From an uncultured Clostridia bacterium (lineage in GTDB: Bacteria > Bacillota > Clostridia > Oscillospirales > Ruminococcaceae), in NCBI GenBank assembly GCA_947631575.1, contig CANRLW010000003.1, positions 62,001-126,000 of the forward strand: DNA of 64,000 bases, given 5' to 3'. Positions 6,399 to 15,001 of this stretch are shown one piece after another (the first letter of the stretch is position 1; the number at the start of each line of letters is the position of its first letter). Below the pieces are notes generated by a model. It was not told where the DNA came from, searched no databases, and saw nothing but the letters and a program-made list of their open reading frames with translations. The position numbers and the translations under genes are program-made.

Positions 6399-9191
6399 TC
6401 ACTCTGTTCTCAGCGCCTCTACGGGGTCTTTCTTCGCGGCAATACTTGCGGGGAAAAGTCCTGCGATAAGCGTTAAGAACATGCTTATCAGGACAAGTAT
6501 AACTCCGCCCTGCCACGGGAGCTTTGACATATTCTCAATATCCGTGAGATATTCGATAATAATATTTATCGGGATATTCAGCAAGAGCGTTACTACTATT
6601 CCTATCGCGCCCGCCGCAAATCCTATAATGAGCGTTTCGGCGTTGAACACGTTTGAAACATCTCTCTTCGATGCGCCCATTGCACGGAGAATACCGATCT
6701 CTTTCGTTCTTTCAAGAACGGAAATGTAGGTTATAATGCCTATCATTATCGAGGAAACAACAAGCGAGATAGCGACAAATGCTATAAGAATATACGAAAT
6801 GGAATCTATAATGTCCGATACAGATGAGATCATCATTCCCACATAGTCGGTATAGTTTATCGCGTCTTCCTGTTTATCTTCCTGAATCTTTTTATTATTA
6901 TAGTCGGTTATGAACTGGGTTATCTTTTCCTTGCCATCAAAATCCTTTGCATATATGCTTATTGCCGAAGGCTTTAAAAGGTCCGCAACTCCCAGAAGTT
7001 CAAGGTTTCCGTCATAGGTAGCCTCGGTCGTTTCGGGTTTCTGCGTAAGCTGCATAAGCGTCTGTATCTGCTCGGGAGTAAGAACCGACATAAACGCCTG
7101 CGTTATCTTTGTCTGCTCAACCATTGTGAACAGCGCGCCCTGCTGCTGTTCGGGAGGGAGTTGCATAAGCTGAGCCTGCTGTTCGGGAGTAAGCGATGTG
7201 ATAAGCGCCTGGGAAAGCTGTGCGTTCTGTTCGGGAGTAAGCATTCCCATAATCACCTGCATAGCCTCTTCCTGTGTCATAGGCTCTTCGGGTTCTTCGT
7301 CTTTCTTAGGAAATTCAATGCCCGTGAAAATATCAACATCGGGATTTTCCTGCTGGAGCTTTACAAGATCGCTGTTGTTCGCGCGGTCTATCATAAATTC
7401 CGTAAGCGCATGAGTATAGCCTATACCGCCGCTGTTCGCGGAATTTATAAGGCTGTCGTCGTTCGGGCGGACAATGCCGACTATCCTTATTTCGGGAGCA
7501 TTTTCAAAGGCTTTTTCCATAAACTCCTTATCTTTGGTCATATCGTCATAGCCGCCATCCTCGTTCTTCTGATAAAAATCACTCGGAACAAGAAGTCTGA
7601 ACGAAAGTTTCATAAGCTCGTCATATGAGAACGAAAGGTCGCCCGTGTCAATTTCAAATGTTTCGCCGTTCATAATTGCGGACATCATATCCCCAAGCTC
7701 TTTCTGGTCGCGCAGTCCGAGCGCATAAAGCGTTATATCCGACAGCTCGTTATGCTCGTTTACCATCAGAACGACCTCGTTATAGCTTTCGGGGAGTCTT
7801 CCCGAAAGCACCTCGTACTGATCTTTGACAGATTCCGCGCTCATAAGTTCTTCCCATACGTCATACATACTTCCGCCGCTTGCGCTGCCGAAAATAGAGC
7901 TGTATGTGCCTGTCATCTGCTCTACGCTCGACGCCATTCCGTCGCCGAACATAGACTGCATAACGGTAGAGGGATTTACTCTGAATATTTCGTCATTGAG
8001 GTCTTTTCCGTAGATATAAAGGCTGGGAGAATAGCTGTACTTTATCTCCGAAACGCTGTCAAGAATGTTGCCGGGATTGCTTTCGATATATTCCTTAAAC
8101 TCCGCGAGATTGTTTGTGGTTATCTCCGAAAGCATTGTTTTCATCATTTCGGTAGAGATGTTGTTTGTATAAACGCGGTCAGGGTCGCGCTCGGCGTTTT
8201 CTTCATCGCGTATTCCCATCATAGCCGACATCATGCTGGTATAATCTATAGTTTCCTGCTGTATTGAAACGGGATAAGCCGAGAGGGTAGAACGCTCGAC
8301 GCTGTCTATATACTGCTGTACGCCGTTTGAAAGCGAGAGAATGAGCGCAATTCCGATTATGCCTATACTTCCCGCAAAAGCCGTAAGAAACGTTCTGCCT
8401 TTTTTCGTGAGCAGATTGTTTCTTGAAAGCGCAAGAGCCGTAAGAAACGACATCTTGGTTTTCTTGGTCTTGGGCTCGGCGGTTTTTTCGGGTTTATCTT
8501 CGTCCTTTGAGGCGTCAAAAGGATCGCTGTCGCTCTTTATCTGTCCGTCTACAAGGCGCACTATTCTTGTCGCATACTGCTCGGCAAGCTCGGGGTTGTG
8601 CGTTACCATGATAACAAGGCGGTCTTTGGCTATCTCTTTTATCAGATCCATTATCTGAACGGAAGTTTCGCTGTCGAGCGCGCCTGTCGGCTCGTCTGCA
8701 AGCAGTATATCGGGGTCGTTTACTAGTGCTCTCGCTATGGCAACTCTCTGCATCTGACCACCCGACATCTGATTCGGGCGCTTGTTCATCTGGTCGCCCA
8801 GTCCTACCTTTTGCAGCGCAAGCGCCGCGCGTTCTCTGCGTTCGCGCTTTGATACTCCCGAAAGCGTCAGCGCAAGCTCAACGTTTGAAAGTACAGTCTG
8901 ATGAGGGATAAGGTTATAGCTCTGGAAAATAAAGCCTACCGAATGGTTTCTGTAGGTGTCCCAGTCTCTTGATTTAAACTGCTTTGTTGACTTTCCGTTT
9001 ATTATAAGGTCGCCGGAGGTGTACTGGTCGAGACCGCCGATTATGTTCAAAAGCGTAGTTTTTCCGCAGCCCGAATGACCCAAGACCGCCACAAGCTCGC
9101 TCTCGCGGAAACTTATGGACACATCTCTTAGGGCGTGTACGGTTTCGCTTGACGTAACATAATCCTTTGTAATGTTCTTTATCTCAAGCAT
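6399..9191 (-). CDS. ABC transporter, fused ATPase-permease (MacB/FtsX type)
   Basis: One 930-residue chain with an N-terminal ATPase (Walker A GHSGCGKTT at residues 38-46, signature [15 protein letters not shown], Walker B DILLADEPTGALD) and a C-terminal FtsX-like permease. One membrane helix lies near residue 270-295, then an extracytoplasmic region of about 500 residues, then three helices in the last 135 residues. This is the mechanotransmission layout of the MacB family; the cargo is unknown. The large outer domain contains a Gln/Met-rich stretch with repeated TPEQ. The start at 9191 (MLEIKNITKDY) has AAAGGAGAAAG upstream; an ATG at 9224 has no binding site. Single-gene unit with its own promoter. 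Confidence 0.9.
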   Translation of the reverse strand: MLEIKNITKDYVTSSETVHALRDVSISFRESELVAVLGHSGCGKTTLLNIIGGLDQYTSGDLIINGKSTKQFKSRDWDTYRNHSVGFIFQSYNLIPHQTVLSNVELALTLSGVSKRERRERAALALQKVGLGDQMNKRPNQMSGGQMQRVAIARALVNDPDILLADEPTGALDSETSVQIMDLIKEIAKDRLVIMVTHNPELAEQYATRIVRLVDGQIKSDSDPFDASKDEDKPEKTAEPKTKKTKMSFLTALALSRNNLLTKKGRTFLTAFAGSIGIIGIALILSLSNGVQQYIDSVERSTLSAYPVSIQQETIDYTSMMSAMMGIRDEENAERDPDRVYTNNISTEMMKTMLSEITTNNLAEFKEYIESNPGNILDSVSEIKYSYSPSLYIYGKDLNDEIFRVNPSTVMQSMFGDGMASSVEQMTGTYSSIFGSASGGSMYDVWEELMSAESVKDQYEVLSGRLPESYNEVVLMVNEHNELSDITLYALGLRDQKELGDMMSAIMNGETFEIDTGDLSFSYDELMKLSFRLLVPSDFYQKNEDGGYDDMTKDKEFMEKAFENAPEIRIVGIVRPNDDSLINSANSGGIGYTHALTEFMIDRANNSDLVKLQQENPDVDIFTGIEFPKKDEEPEEPMTQEEAMQVIMGMLTPEQNAQLSQALITSLTPEQQAQLMQLPPEQQQGALFTMVEQTKITQAFMSVLTPEQIQTLMQLTQKPETTEATYDGNLELLGVADLLKPSAISIYAKDFDGKEKITQFITDYNNKKIQEDKQEDAINYTDYVGMMISSVSDIIDSISYILIAFVAISLVVSSIMIGIITYISVLERTKEIGILRAMGASKRDVSNVFNAETLIIGFAAGAIGIVVTLLLNIPINIIIEYLTDIENMSKLPWQGGVILVLISMFLTLIAGLFPASIAAKKDPVEALRTE

Positions 9192-9229
9192 AGCTTTCTC
9201 CTTTATATCTTCATTATAAAGCAACTTTT

Positions 9230-9258
9230 ATTTTACATCATTTTGAAAACATTGTCAA
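9230..9258 (-). promoter_or_regulatory. Promoter for the fused ABC transporter
   Basis: TTGACA at 9253-9258, 17-bp spacer, TAAAAT at 9230-9235. Confidence 0.75.
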
Positions 9259-9373
9259 TACTATGTTAAAAAGTTTCACTAATATTTCATATTATTGCAC
9301 ACTTTATATAAAATCTCTGCAAAAAACTGCCGTTCAATTTGGAAATTATCACACAGGATAAGGGTGAGGAAAA

Positions 9374-9733
9374 TTGAAAATAACAAAAAACCGCGCTGCT
9401 TTCTGCATTGTGCTCGGAGCGGCGGCGGTCCTTGTGATTTTATTCTTTATTGTTTTCAATAACGCGGAGCTCGCTCTCAGACTGTTTGTCTTGATTTTCG
9501 GAGCGGCAGCCGCAGTATACTGGTGCATTTATTTTTACTCGATAAGCTATGAGCTTTCGGAAAACGAGCTTGTGGCAACAAGCGGCATTTTTATCAAAAA
9601 GGTACGAAAAATCGCGCTTTCGGATATTGTCCTTGAAATGAGGATAAGCATAGGCAAAATGTTTTTAGCAACGATATTGAGAACTTCGGGAGGGAGCGTA
9701 GTGGTTTTCGGAAAACTACAACTCACGCTTTAA
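9374..9733 (+). CDS. Two-helix membrane protein with PH-like C-terminal part
   Basis: A protein of 119 residues that I cannot assign with certainty. Two membrane helices (about 8-28 and 34-56) are followed by YELSENELVATSGIFIKKVRKIALSDI, which resembles the start of the bacterial PH-like (bPH2/YdbS) domain, here short. Translation begins at TTG (9374) with AGGGTGAGG upstream. The 3' end overlaps the convergent rimI-like gene by 18 bases, so the two transcripts are antisense at their ends. A truncated family member is possible, because the usual domain is longer. Confidence 0.6.
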   Translation: MKITKNRAAFCIVLGAAAVLVILFFIVFNNAELALRLFVLIFGAAAAVYWCIYFYSISYELSENELVATSGIFIKKVRKIALSDIVLEMRISIGKMFLATILRTSGGSVVVFGKLQLTL

Positions 9734-10123
9734 AACAACTGCGTCGTCATCACCATAATACCTCGGTATAACGCGCACACGCTGATAACCCGCCTTTTCA
9801 TAGAGCGAAACAGCAGGGAAGTTTCTTGACCTTACCTCAAGAAAACACACCCTCGCGCCTTTTTGACGCATTTGCCCGTGTATTTTTGACAACAGCTTTT
9901 GAGCTATTCCCAGCCTGCGAAAATCCGGCAAAACCGCGATTTTGAAAAGCTCCGATTCATCAGCCACAACTCTCCCCAGCGCAAATCCGCACAATATGCC
10001 GTTTTTGGTTTCGGTTTCCAAAACCGACAGTTTGTTTAATATTTCGCTTTCGAGCATTTCTCTTGTCCACGGGTCGCTGAAACAATTTTTCTCAACAAAA
10101 TAGATCTCGTCAATACTGTCCAT
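9716..10123 (-). CDS. rimI: RimI-like ribosomal-protein/peptide N-acetyltransferase
   Basis: GNAT acetyltransferase of 135 residues with the RimI signature: CFSDPWT near the N-terminus, acetyl-CoA loop RRLGIA, and the LEVRSRNFPAVSLYEKAGYQ...YYGDDDAVVLKREL C-terminal block. RimI acetylates the N-terminus of S18 in enterobacteria; clostridial homologues are less specific. The ATG at 10123 overlaps the stop of the upstream DUF1015 gene as TAATG, implying coupling. With this start the first strand of the fold is short: an in-frame ATT at 10135, with AAGGA just upstream, would add MRKI and fit the family better. Confidence 0.8.
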   Translation of the reverse strand: MDSIDEIYFVEKNCFSDPWTREMLESEILNKLSVLETETKNGILCGFALGRVVADESELFKIAVLPDFRRLGIAQKLLSKIHGQMRQKGARVCFLEVRSRNFPAVSLYEKAGYQRVRVIPRYYGDDDAVVLKREL

Positions 10124-11370
10124 TATTTTTCGAATGATATCCTTCTTGATTCGCAGTAAAAGCGCTTGTCGTTTGCGTGTCCCATTGAAAATGTTTTTCT
10201 CGGTAGCGCGCCGTCTTTTATTACCGTCGGGAAAAGCTCGCTTTTCTTCATCGACGGGAGAATGATACCGACCGCGTTTTCTCTCTCGCATAGCTTTTTA
10301 ACGGTATCTTCGCCGTGGATATAGTCTATCTTCCCGCCGTTTTCGGACAGATAGTCGTCAAGGAAATTCTGCACCGAGCCTACCGTAAGGTTTAAACTTG
10401 GTTTTGTTATCCCAAATTTTTCGATGTTTCCGTTTATCAGAATTTCAACTTCCTGCTCGGCGGGTGCTTTTGAAAGACCAAGGGCTTTTGTCATTTCGGA
10501 AATAAGCTTTTCGCCGTCAACATCGAACATGACCCTGTGTATCGCCTCAAATTCAAGAGCGGGACTATGCAGGTTAACTATCTCTACCAGCGCATAGCGC
10601 GCAAGCTCGGCGTCGGGGTTTTTGTCAGCCTTCTTTTTCTCATAACATGCCTTTGCCGAGGCAAGCGAATGATTTCCGTCGCCCATAGCGAAAACAAGCG
10701 CGTTTTCCGCAGAACAGCCCTGTTCTTCCGCAAGCTTTAGAGCTAAGTTTTCGAGAGCGCTTTCTACCATATCCGCGTTTTCTCCCTCGACAAGATATCC
10801 CTCCGAATGTCCGCCGTTTTGCATAAGCTCGAAATCATACAGCTTTTTCAGTTTCTTTTCAAGAATTGGCTTAATAACTGTGTTTTCTGGGTCGTCAATA
10901 AGTATCATTATATGCGGAAGTTCAAGCGGCGCGTCCATGCGAATTTTAACTCTCGGCGGTATTCTTGCCGCAACGGTAGCCTCGGTCGCGCGCACCTGCG
11001 AATGACTTCCTTTGTTATAATCGTACATTTCAAGATCTATCTTTCCGATAAGACCGACGCGCAGACGTCCGTCCGCCTGCGTTCTCTTCTGCAATACAAA
11101 GCAGTTTTTGTGTTCCTCGAAAAGCTCTTGTTCAAGATAGCTGCGCATATTTGCGTTTATTTGTCTTGTGCGCTCCTCGTCATTCTCTCCCAGAAACGCC
11201 TCCGGCAGTATAAGGCGAAGGGTTGAGGGGCTGTTTTCGGTTATTTTTTCAACTTCGCGCCAGTATTCGGGCTCGCCCGTGTACTGGTCGCAGGCAACGA
11301 CTGACCACTTTGTCATATCCTCGTCAGTTAATTTCGGAAGTAAAATGTCCGCTCTGCTGAATGCTGTCAT
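10123..11370 (-). CDS. DUF1015-family protein
   Basis: A cytoplasmic protein of 415 residues matching the DUF1015 family (COG4198), from the N-terminal TKWSVVACDQYTGEPEYW and the central FAMGDGNHSLASAKA motif. The biochemical role in this group is not established. CAGGAGG precedes the ATG by 5 bases, and a strong promoter lies upstream. It is translationally coupled to the RimI-like gene, a pairing that may only reflect operon packing. Confidence 0.85.
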   Translation of the reverse strand: MTAFSRADILLPKLTDEDMTKWSVVACDQYTGEPEYWREVEKITENSPSTLRLILPEAFLGENDEERTRQINANMRSYLEQELFEEHKNCFVLQKRTQADGRLRVGLIGKIDLEMYDYNKGSHSQVRATEATVAARIPPRVKIRMDAPLELPHIMILIDDPENTVIKPILEKKLKKLYDFELMQNGGHSEGYLVEGENADMVESALENLALKLAEEQGCSAENALVFAMGDGNHSLASAKACYEKKKADKNPDAELARYALVEIVNLHSPALEFEAIHRVMFDVDGEKLISEMTKALGLSKAPAEQEVEILINGNIEKFGITKPSLNLTVGSVQNFLDDYLSENGGKIDYIHGEDTVKKLCERENAVGIILPSMKKSELFPTVIKDGALPRKTFSMGHANDKRFYCESRRISFEK

Positions 11371-11405
11371 AAGTCCTCCTGAATAATAAAAAGTTCTTTT
11401 ACTAA

Positions 11406-11434
11406 ATTATAACATTTAATTGCCCCCGTGTCAA
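11406..11434 (-). promoter_or_regulatory. Promoter for the DUF1015-rimI unit
   Basis: TTGACA at 11429-11434, 17-bp spacer, TATAAT at 11406-11411. Confidence 0.8.
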
Positions 11435-11485
11435 GTGCGGCAGGTTTAATATTGTTCTTTTAACAGCAAAAGCAGCTTTAGAAAA

Positions 11486-11617
11486 TTGTCTTTATCGGGA
11501 GGCGCCGTATACGAGGGCGAAATAAAAGACGGTCGACCCAACGGCAAGGGTAAAATAACTTTGGCAGACGGCATTGTAATAGAAGGCGAATGGAAAGACG
11601 GCAAATTTGCAAAATAA
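11486..11617 (+). pseudogene. MORN-repeat fragment, probable gene remnant
   Basis: The frame ending at TAA 11615-11617 encodes YEGEIKDGRPNGKGK and IEGEWKDGKF, two successive MORN repeats. The frame is open back to 11450 (TAA just before) and has a possible TTG start at 11486, but no clear ribosome-binding site or promoter. The N-terminal part expected of MORN proteins is absent. Most simply this is the 3' end of a decayed gene. Confidence 0.6.
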
Positions 11618-11643
11618 CATGACCCGCTTTTAAAGATAAGAAA

Positions 11644-11682
11644 TAAGAGGCAAGAATTTGTGGTTCTTACCTCTTTCCTTTT
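11644..11682 (+). terminator. Terminator-like hairpin built from inverted family B units
   Basis: AAGAGGCAAGAA pairs with TTCTTACCTCTT, followed by TCCTTTTT. It lies just after the MORN remnant. Confidence 0.6.
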
Positions 11683-11734
11683 TAAACGTTATTGTTAAAT
11701 CAACACCATTCTTCCCGGTCACAAAGCGTCTTTG

Positions 11735-12235
11735 TCACATCGGATAAAACTCCTTGTCCTCTTCGGTGCGGTTTGTCCAGGCGGGAAGATTGTCGAGGCT
11801 TGCGTTTTCAATATCGAAAATAAACACCTTTTCTATCTTAACTGTTTCCCCGCCGTTGTTGGCAGAGCCTTTGAGCGTTACCGTCAGCGTTTTTCCTCCG
11901 TCGTTGTTTACCTCATAGTCATTGAGCTGCACGCCGTCTTTGTATTTTCCTGCCATAAAGATAGCGTATGCGTATATGGGCGAGTTTACGGCATCGTAAA
12001 CATCGAGGTTTTTCATTCCCAGATCAAACGGCGCAGAGAAGTTTCCGCCCTCCGAAAGCGCGAGCTTATTGCCGAAAACAGGGATATTAAGATAAGAGAT
12101 TCCGGTATGACTTTGCCGGCTTACATAATCAAAGCTTATGGCATTATAATTGACATAGAGAATGGCGAATGTCACCGCGCCCGCGAGGACTATCGCCGCC
12201 AGCGCAATGACAATTATCTTTGCGGTTTTGTTCAT
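11735..12235 (-). CDS. Signal-anchored extracytoplasmic protein, unknown function
   Basis: A protein of 166 residues that I do not recognise. Residues 5-28 form a hydrophobic signal anchor (no lipobox Cys), and the remainder should lie outside the membrane. AAAGGAGGTG stands 6 bases before the ATG. It is transcribed divergently from the response regulator at 12502. Its promoter carries the same upstream operator-like site as the ABC operon, so it is probably part of the same regulon. It could be an accessory or sensing protein for that system; this is inference from position only. Confidence 0.7.
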   Translation of the reverse strand: MNKTAKIIVIALAAIVLAGAVTFAILYVNYNAISFDYVSRQSHTGISYLNIPVFGNKLALSEGGNFSAPFDLGMKNLDVYDAVNSPIYAYAIFMAGKYKDGVQLNDYEVNNDGGKTLTVTLKGSANNGGETVKIEKVFIFDIENASLDNLPAWTNRTEEDKEFYPM

Positions 12236-12258
12236 AATATCACCTCCTTTCGGCTTTA

Positions 12259-12287
12259 ATTATAGCACATGAAATCACAAACAGCGC
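12259..12287 (-). promoter_or_regulatory. Promoter with weak -35 for the signal-anchored protein
   Basis: TATAAT at 12259-12264, with a non-consensus -35 region (GCGCTG, 12282-12287). The operator-like site ends 8 bases upstream, as in activator-dependent promoters. Confidence 0.6.
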
Positions 12288-12295
12288 AAAAAAAG

Positions 12296-12317
12296 GGTCA
12301 ATATTTCGTCAAGATTT
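12296..12317 (-). promoter_or_regulatory. Candidate response-regulator operator, copy 1
   Basis: The minus strand reads TTGAC-N6-TTGAC within a 22-bp stretch that is identical to 13144-13165 on the plus strand. Tandem half-sites 11 bp apart are typical of OmpR/PhoB-type regulators. Confidence 0.65.
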
Positions 12318-12326
12318 TGTACAGCC

Positions 12327-12355
12327 TTGACTTTGCCGAAAAATTGTGCTATCCT
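12327..12355 (+). promoter_or_regulatory. Promoter for the response-regulator gene
   Basis: TTGACT at 12327-12332, 17-bp spacer, TATCCT at 12350-12355. A leader of about 140 bases contains a partial family C core and family B units. Confidence 0.6.
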
Positions 12356-12501
12356 AGATGCTAGAGATTAAGATGCTGTAGACTAGAGTTTGGTGAAAAA
12401 GTGCATAAGCAACCGATTGCTTACGTTGTTATATTTTCAAAACAATCTAATCTTTCCTTAGAATCTTACCTCTTACCTCTTGAAGGAATGGAATTTATAC
12501 T

Positions 12502-13152
12502 ATGTCTCACATTCTGATAATAGACGACGATCCGTATATAGGAGATCTTTTGCAGGAGTCGCTTGAAAACGCCGGTTACAGCGTATCGCGGGCGTTTACG
12601 GGAACGGACGCTTTGGAAATTCTGTCAAAAGAAAAGCCGGATCTGATACTGCTTGATTTAATGCTCCCCGAACTGAGCGGAGAGGAATTGCTGCCGATGA
12701 TAAAGGATATTCCCGTTATCGTAATAAGCGCGAAAATCGACGTTTCAAACAAGGTAGATCTGCTGCTTGGAGGAGCGGCAGATTATGTTACAAAGCCGTT
12801 TGATATGCGCGAGCTGCTTGCGAGAATTGCTGTTCAGCTCCGTAAAAACGACAAAAGCGAGCTGACATTCCGTGACCTTACTTTATATGCCGACGATCTT
12901 ACCGTTAAAGTCAACAGTACAGAAATTCGCCTTACCAGAACGGAATGGGCAATTTTAAAGTTGCTTATGCAGGATCCCTTGAAACCCGTAGGAAAAACCG
13001 CCATGCTTGAAAAGATAAGCGCGGACACTCCCGACTGCACCGAGCGTTCTCTTAAACAGCATATCAGCAATATCCGCAAGAAATTGCAGTCGGTAGACGG
13101 AGAAGACTATATTGAGGCGGTTTATGGTATCGGCTTTAAGATGAAATCTTGA
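12502..13152 (+). CDS. OmpR-family response regulator
   Basis: A protein of 216 residues with an N-terminal receiver domain (acidic pocket DDD at 8-10, phospho-acceptor Asp52, conserved Lys98 in TKPFD) and a C-terminal winged-helix domain (about 125-214). It probably binds the TTGAC-N6-TTGAC sites found on both sides of its own gene. Its partner kinase is encoded at 15002. GAAGGA lies about 14 bases before the ATG, a weak arrangement. The stop codon lies inside the second operator site. Confidence 0.92.
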   Translation: MSHILIIDDDPYIGDLLQESLENAGYSVSRAFTGTDALEILSKEKPDLILLDLMLPELSGEELLPMIKDIPVIVISAKIDVSNKVDLLLGGAADYVTKPFDMRELLARIAVQLRKNDKSELTFRDLTLYADDLTVKVNSTEIRLTRTEWAILKLLMQDPLKPVGKTAMLEKISADTPDCTERSLKQHISNIRKKLQSVDGEDYIEAVYGIGFKMKS

Positions 13153-13165
13153 CGAAATATTGACC
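13144..13165 (+). promoter_or_regulatory. Candidate response-regulator operator, copy 2
   Basis: TTGAC-N6-TTGAC overlapping the regulator's stop codon, 9 bases upstream of the -35 of the ABC operon promoter. It is identical over 22 bp to the inverted copy at 12296-12317. Confidence 0.65.
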
Positions 13166-13174
13166 TTTTCTTTA

Positions 13175-13203
13175 TTCACTTCTTAGTTGTTATGTGGTAA
13201 AAT
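13175..13203 (+). promoter_or_regulatory. Promoter for the ABC-kinase operon
   Basis: TTCACT at 13175-13180, 17-bp spacer, TAAAAT at 13198-13203. The poor -35 and adjacent operator suggest activation by the response regulator. Confidence 0.65.
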
Positions 13204-13242
13204 AAAAATGAGGACAGTCTGATAAAAGAGGAGGTCGTATTT

Positions 13243-14157
13243 ATGGACTATGTTCTGAAAACCGAAAATTTGTGCAAGAACTATCGCCAGTTCAAGGCTT
13301 TAAACGGGCTTACAATGAATGTTCCAAAAGGCTCTATCTACGGCTTTGTCGGAAAGAACGGCGCAGGAAAGACAACGCTTATCCGCCTTATCTGCGGATT
13401 GCAAACCCCTGCAAGCGGAGAATTTGAGCTGTACGGCGTGAAGTCTAAGGACAAGGCTATTTACAAATCCCGCAGAAGAATGGGCGCGGTCGTTGAAACT
13501 CCGTCGATATATCTTGATATGACAGCGGAGGATAATTTAAAACAGCAGTATCTGATGCTTGGGCTGCCGAGCTTTGACGGTTTGAAGGAAATTTTAGAGC
13601 TTGTCGGGCTTGGCAATACGGGCAGAAAAAAGGCGAGGAATTTTTCGCTCGGTATGCGGCAGCGTCTGGGAATTGCTATTGCCCTTTGCGGAAATCCCGA
13701 TTTTCTAATTCTCGACGAGCCGATAAACGGACTTGACCCGCAGGGTATAATTGAAATCCGTGAGCTTATTCTAAAGCTCAACCGCGAACGACAGATAACA
13801 GTCCTTATTTCAAGCCACATACTCGACGAATTGTCTAAGCTTGCCACGCATTATGGGTTTATCGACAGCGGAAGAATTATCAGGGAAATAAGCGCGGAGG
13901 AGCTTGAAACCGCTTGCCGAAAGTGTTCAAAGCTGAATGTTTCGGACACGAAAGCGCTTGCGCGTGTACTTGACGGAATGGGCATAGAGTACAAGATACT
14001 TTCCGACAATATTGCGAATGTTTACGGAAAGCCGAATATAACCCGCCTTACGCTCGCTCTCGCAAACGAAAACTGCGAGGTAATTTCAATAGAGGAGCAT
14101 GACGAAAGCCTTGAAAGCTTTTATATCAATCTGGTGAGAGGTGAGAAAAATGAGTAG
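13243..14157 (+). CDS. ABC transporter ATPase, BcrA/LanF-like
   Basis: ATP-binding subunit of 304 residues with Walker A GKNGAGKTT (about 37-45), signature FSLGMRQRLGIA, Walker B FLILDEPINGLD and a switch His in SSHILDE. The SLGMRQRLGIA signature and the C-terminal extension are typical of the DrrA/BcrA group, which exports peptide antibiotics or protects against them. GAGGAGG precedes the ATG. The stop overlaps the permease start (ATGAGTAG), so the two are coupled. The downstream kinase and upstream regulator suggest a drug- or peptide-sensing module. Confidence 0.92.
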   Translation: MDYVLKTENLCKNYRQFKALNGLTMNVPKGSIYGFVGKNGAGKTTLIRLICGLQTPASGEFELYGVKSKDKAIYKSRRRMGAVVETPSIYLDMTAEDNLKQQYLMLGLPSFDGLKEILELVGLGNTGRKKARNFSLGMRQRLGIAIALCGNPDFLILDEPINGLDPQGIIEIRELILKLNRERQITVLISSHILDELSKLATHYGFIDSGRIIREISAEELETACRKCSKLNVSDTKALARVLDGMGIEYKILSDNIANVYGKPNITRLTLALANENCEVISIEEHDESLESFYINLVRGEKNE

Positions 14158-14989
14158 CCTGTTATCCGCGGGAATTCACCGCTATAGAAAATCCGCTGTA
14201 TTCTGGGTAATGCTGCTGGCGGCGCTTGTTTTTGGGGCAATTACGGGAGCGATAGCCGATTCGAGCTCACAACTTAACACCACCTATTTGTTCGGAATGT
14301 TTTTGGTAGCGGCTGTTCAGATTTCCCTGATAATCGGCGCAGAATTCACTAACGGCGCTTTCCGCAACAAGCTTATTGCAGGTCACAGCAAGGGCAAGGT
14401 ATTCTTATCAGAACTTCTGCTTTCGCTGACTTCCACAACCGTTTTGTTCATAGCGCATTACGGAGCTTTCGTTTTGTTCAATTTAAGTCGGTTTGACAGG
14501 CTTGAAACAGGGGAGATTGCACAGATTGTTTTCGGAGCATGGCTTATGCACCTTGCCTTTGCCGCGATATGTACGGCGGTCTGCTTTTTCATACCGTACA
14601 ATTCTGCAATCGCGGCGGTCATTAATATCATTCTGGTCATTGTGATGATGTTTACCGTTGCAGAACTCCACTTAAAACTTAACGAGCGGGAATATAACAC
14701 AGTGTATGTTGCAGACGAAAACGGAAATATGGTACCCAAGGACGAAATAAATCCAGATTATATCCCTCCCGACAGCGCCGAGTATGCCGTTATTCACGCG
14801 GCTTATTATCTTATGCCGTGCGGGCAGCTTAATGATTATCAATATGCGTTGTCGGAGCTCTGGAATGACCGCGGACCGAATGAAAAATATCTGGAGGATC
14901 TGAAAACCGCGCCTTTACATTCACTTGCAGCAATGATACTGTTTTCAGCCGCGGCATATCTTTGTTTCCGCAAAAAAGACTTAAAATAA
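14150..14989 (+). CDS. ABC-2 type permease partner
   Basis: Membrane subunit of 279 residues with about six helices. The last two are separated by an outer loop of roughly 80 residues (from about 172 to 258). It pairs with the ATPase encoded just upstream. The start at 14150 has GAGAGGTGAG in front and overlaps the ATPase stop by 8 bases. An upstream GTG at 14141 is possible but would sit inside the binding site. Confidence 0.85.
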   Translation: MSSLLSAGIHRYRKSAVFWVMLLAALVFGAITGAIADSSSQLNTTYLFGMFLVAAVQISLIIGAEFTNGAFRNKLIAGHSKGKVFLSELLLSLTSTTVLFIAHYGAFVLFNLSRFDRLETGEIAQIVFGAWLMHLAFAAICTAVCFFIPYNSAIAAVINIILVIVMMFTVAELHLKLNEREYNTVYVADENGNMVPKDEINPDYIPPDSAEYAVIHAAYYLMPCGQLNDYQYALSELWNDRGPNEKYLEDLKTAPLHSLAAMILFSAAAYLCFRKKDLK

Positions 14990-15001
14990 AGAGGTATTTA
15001 A

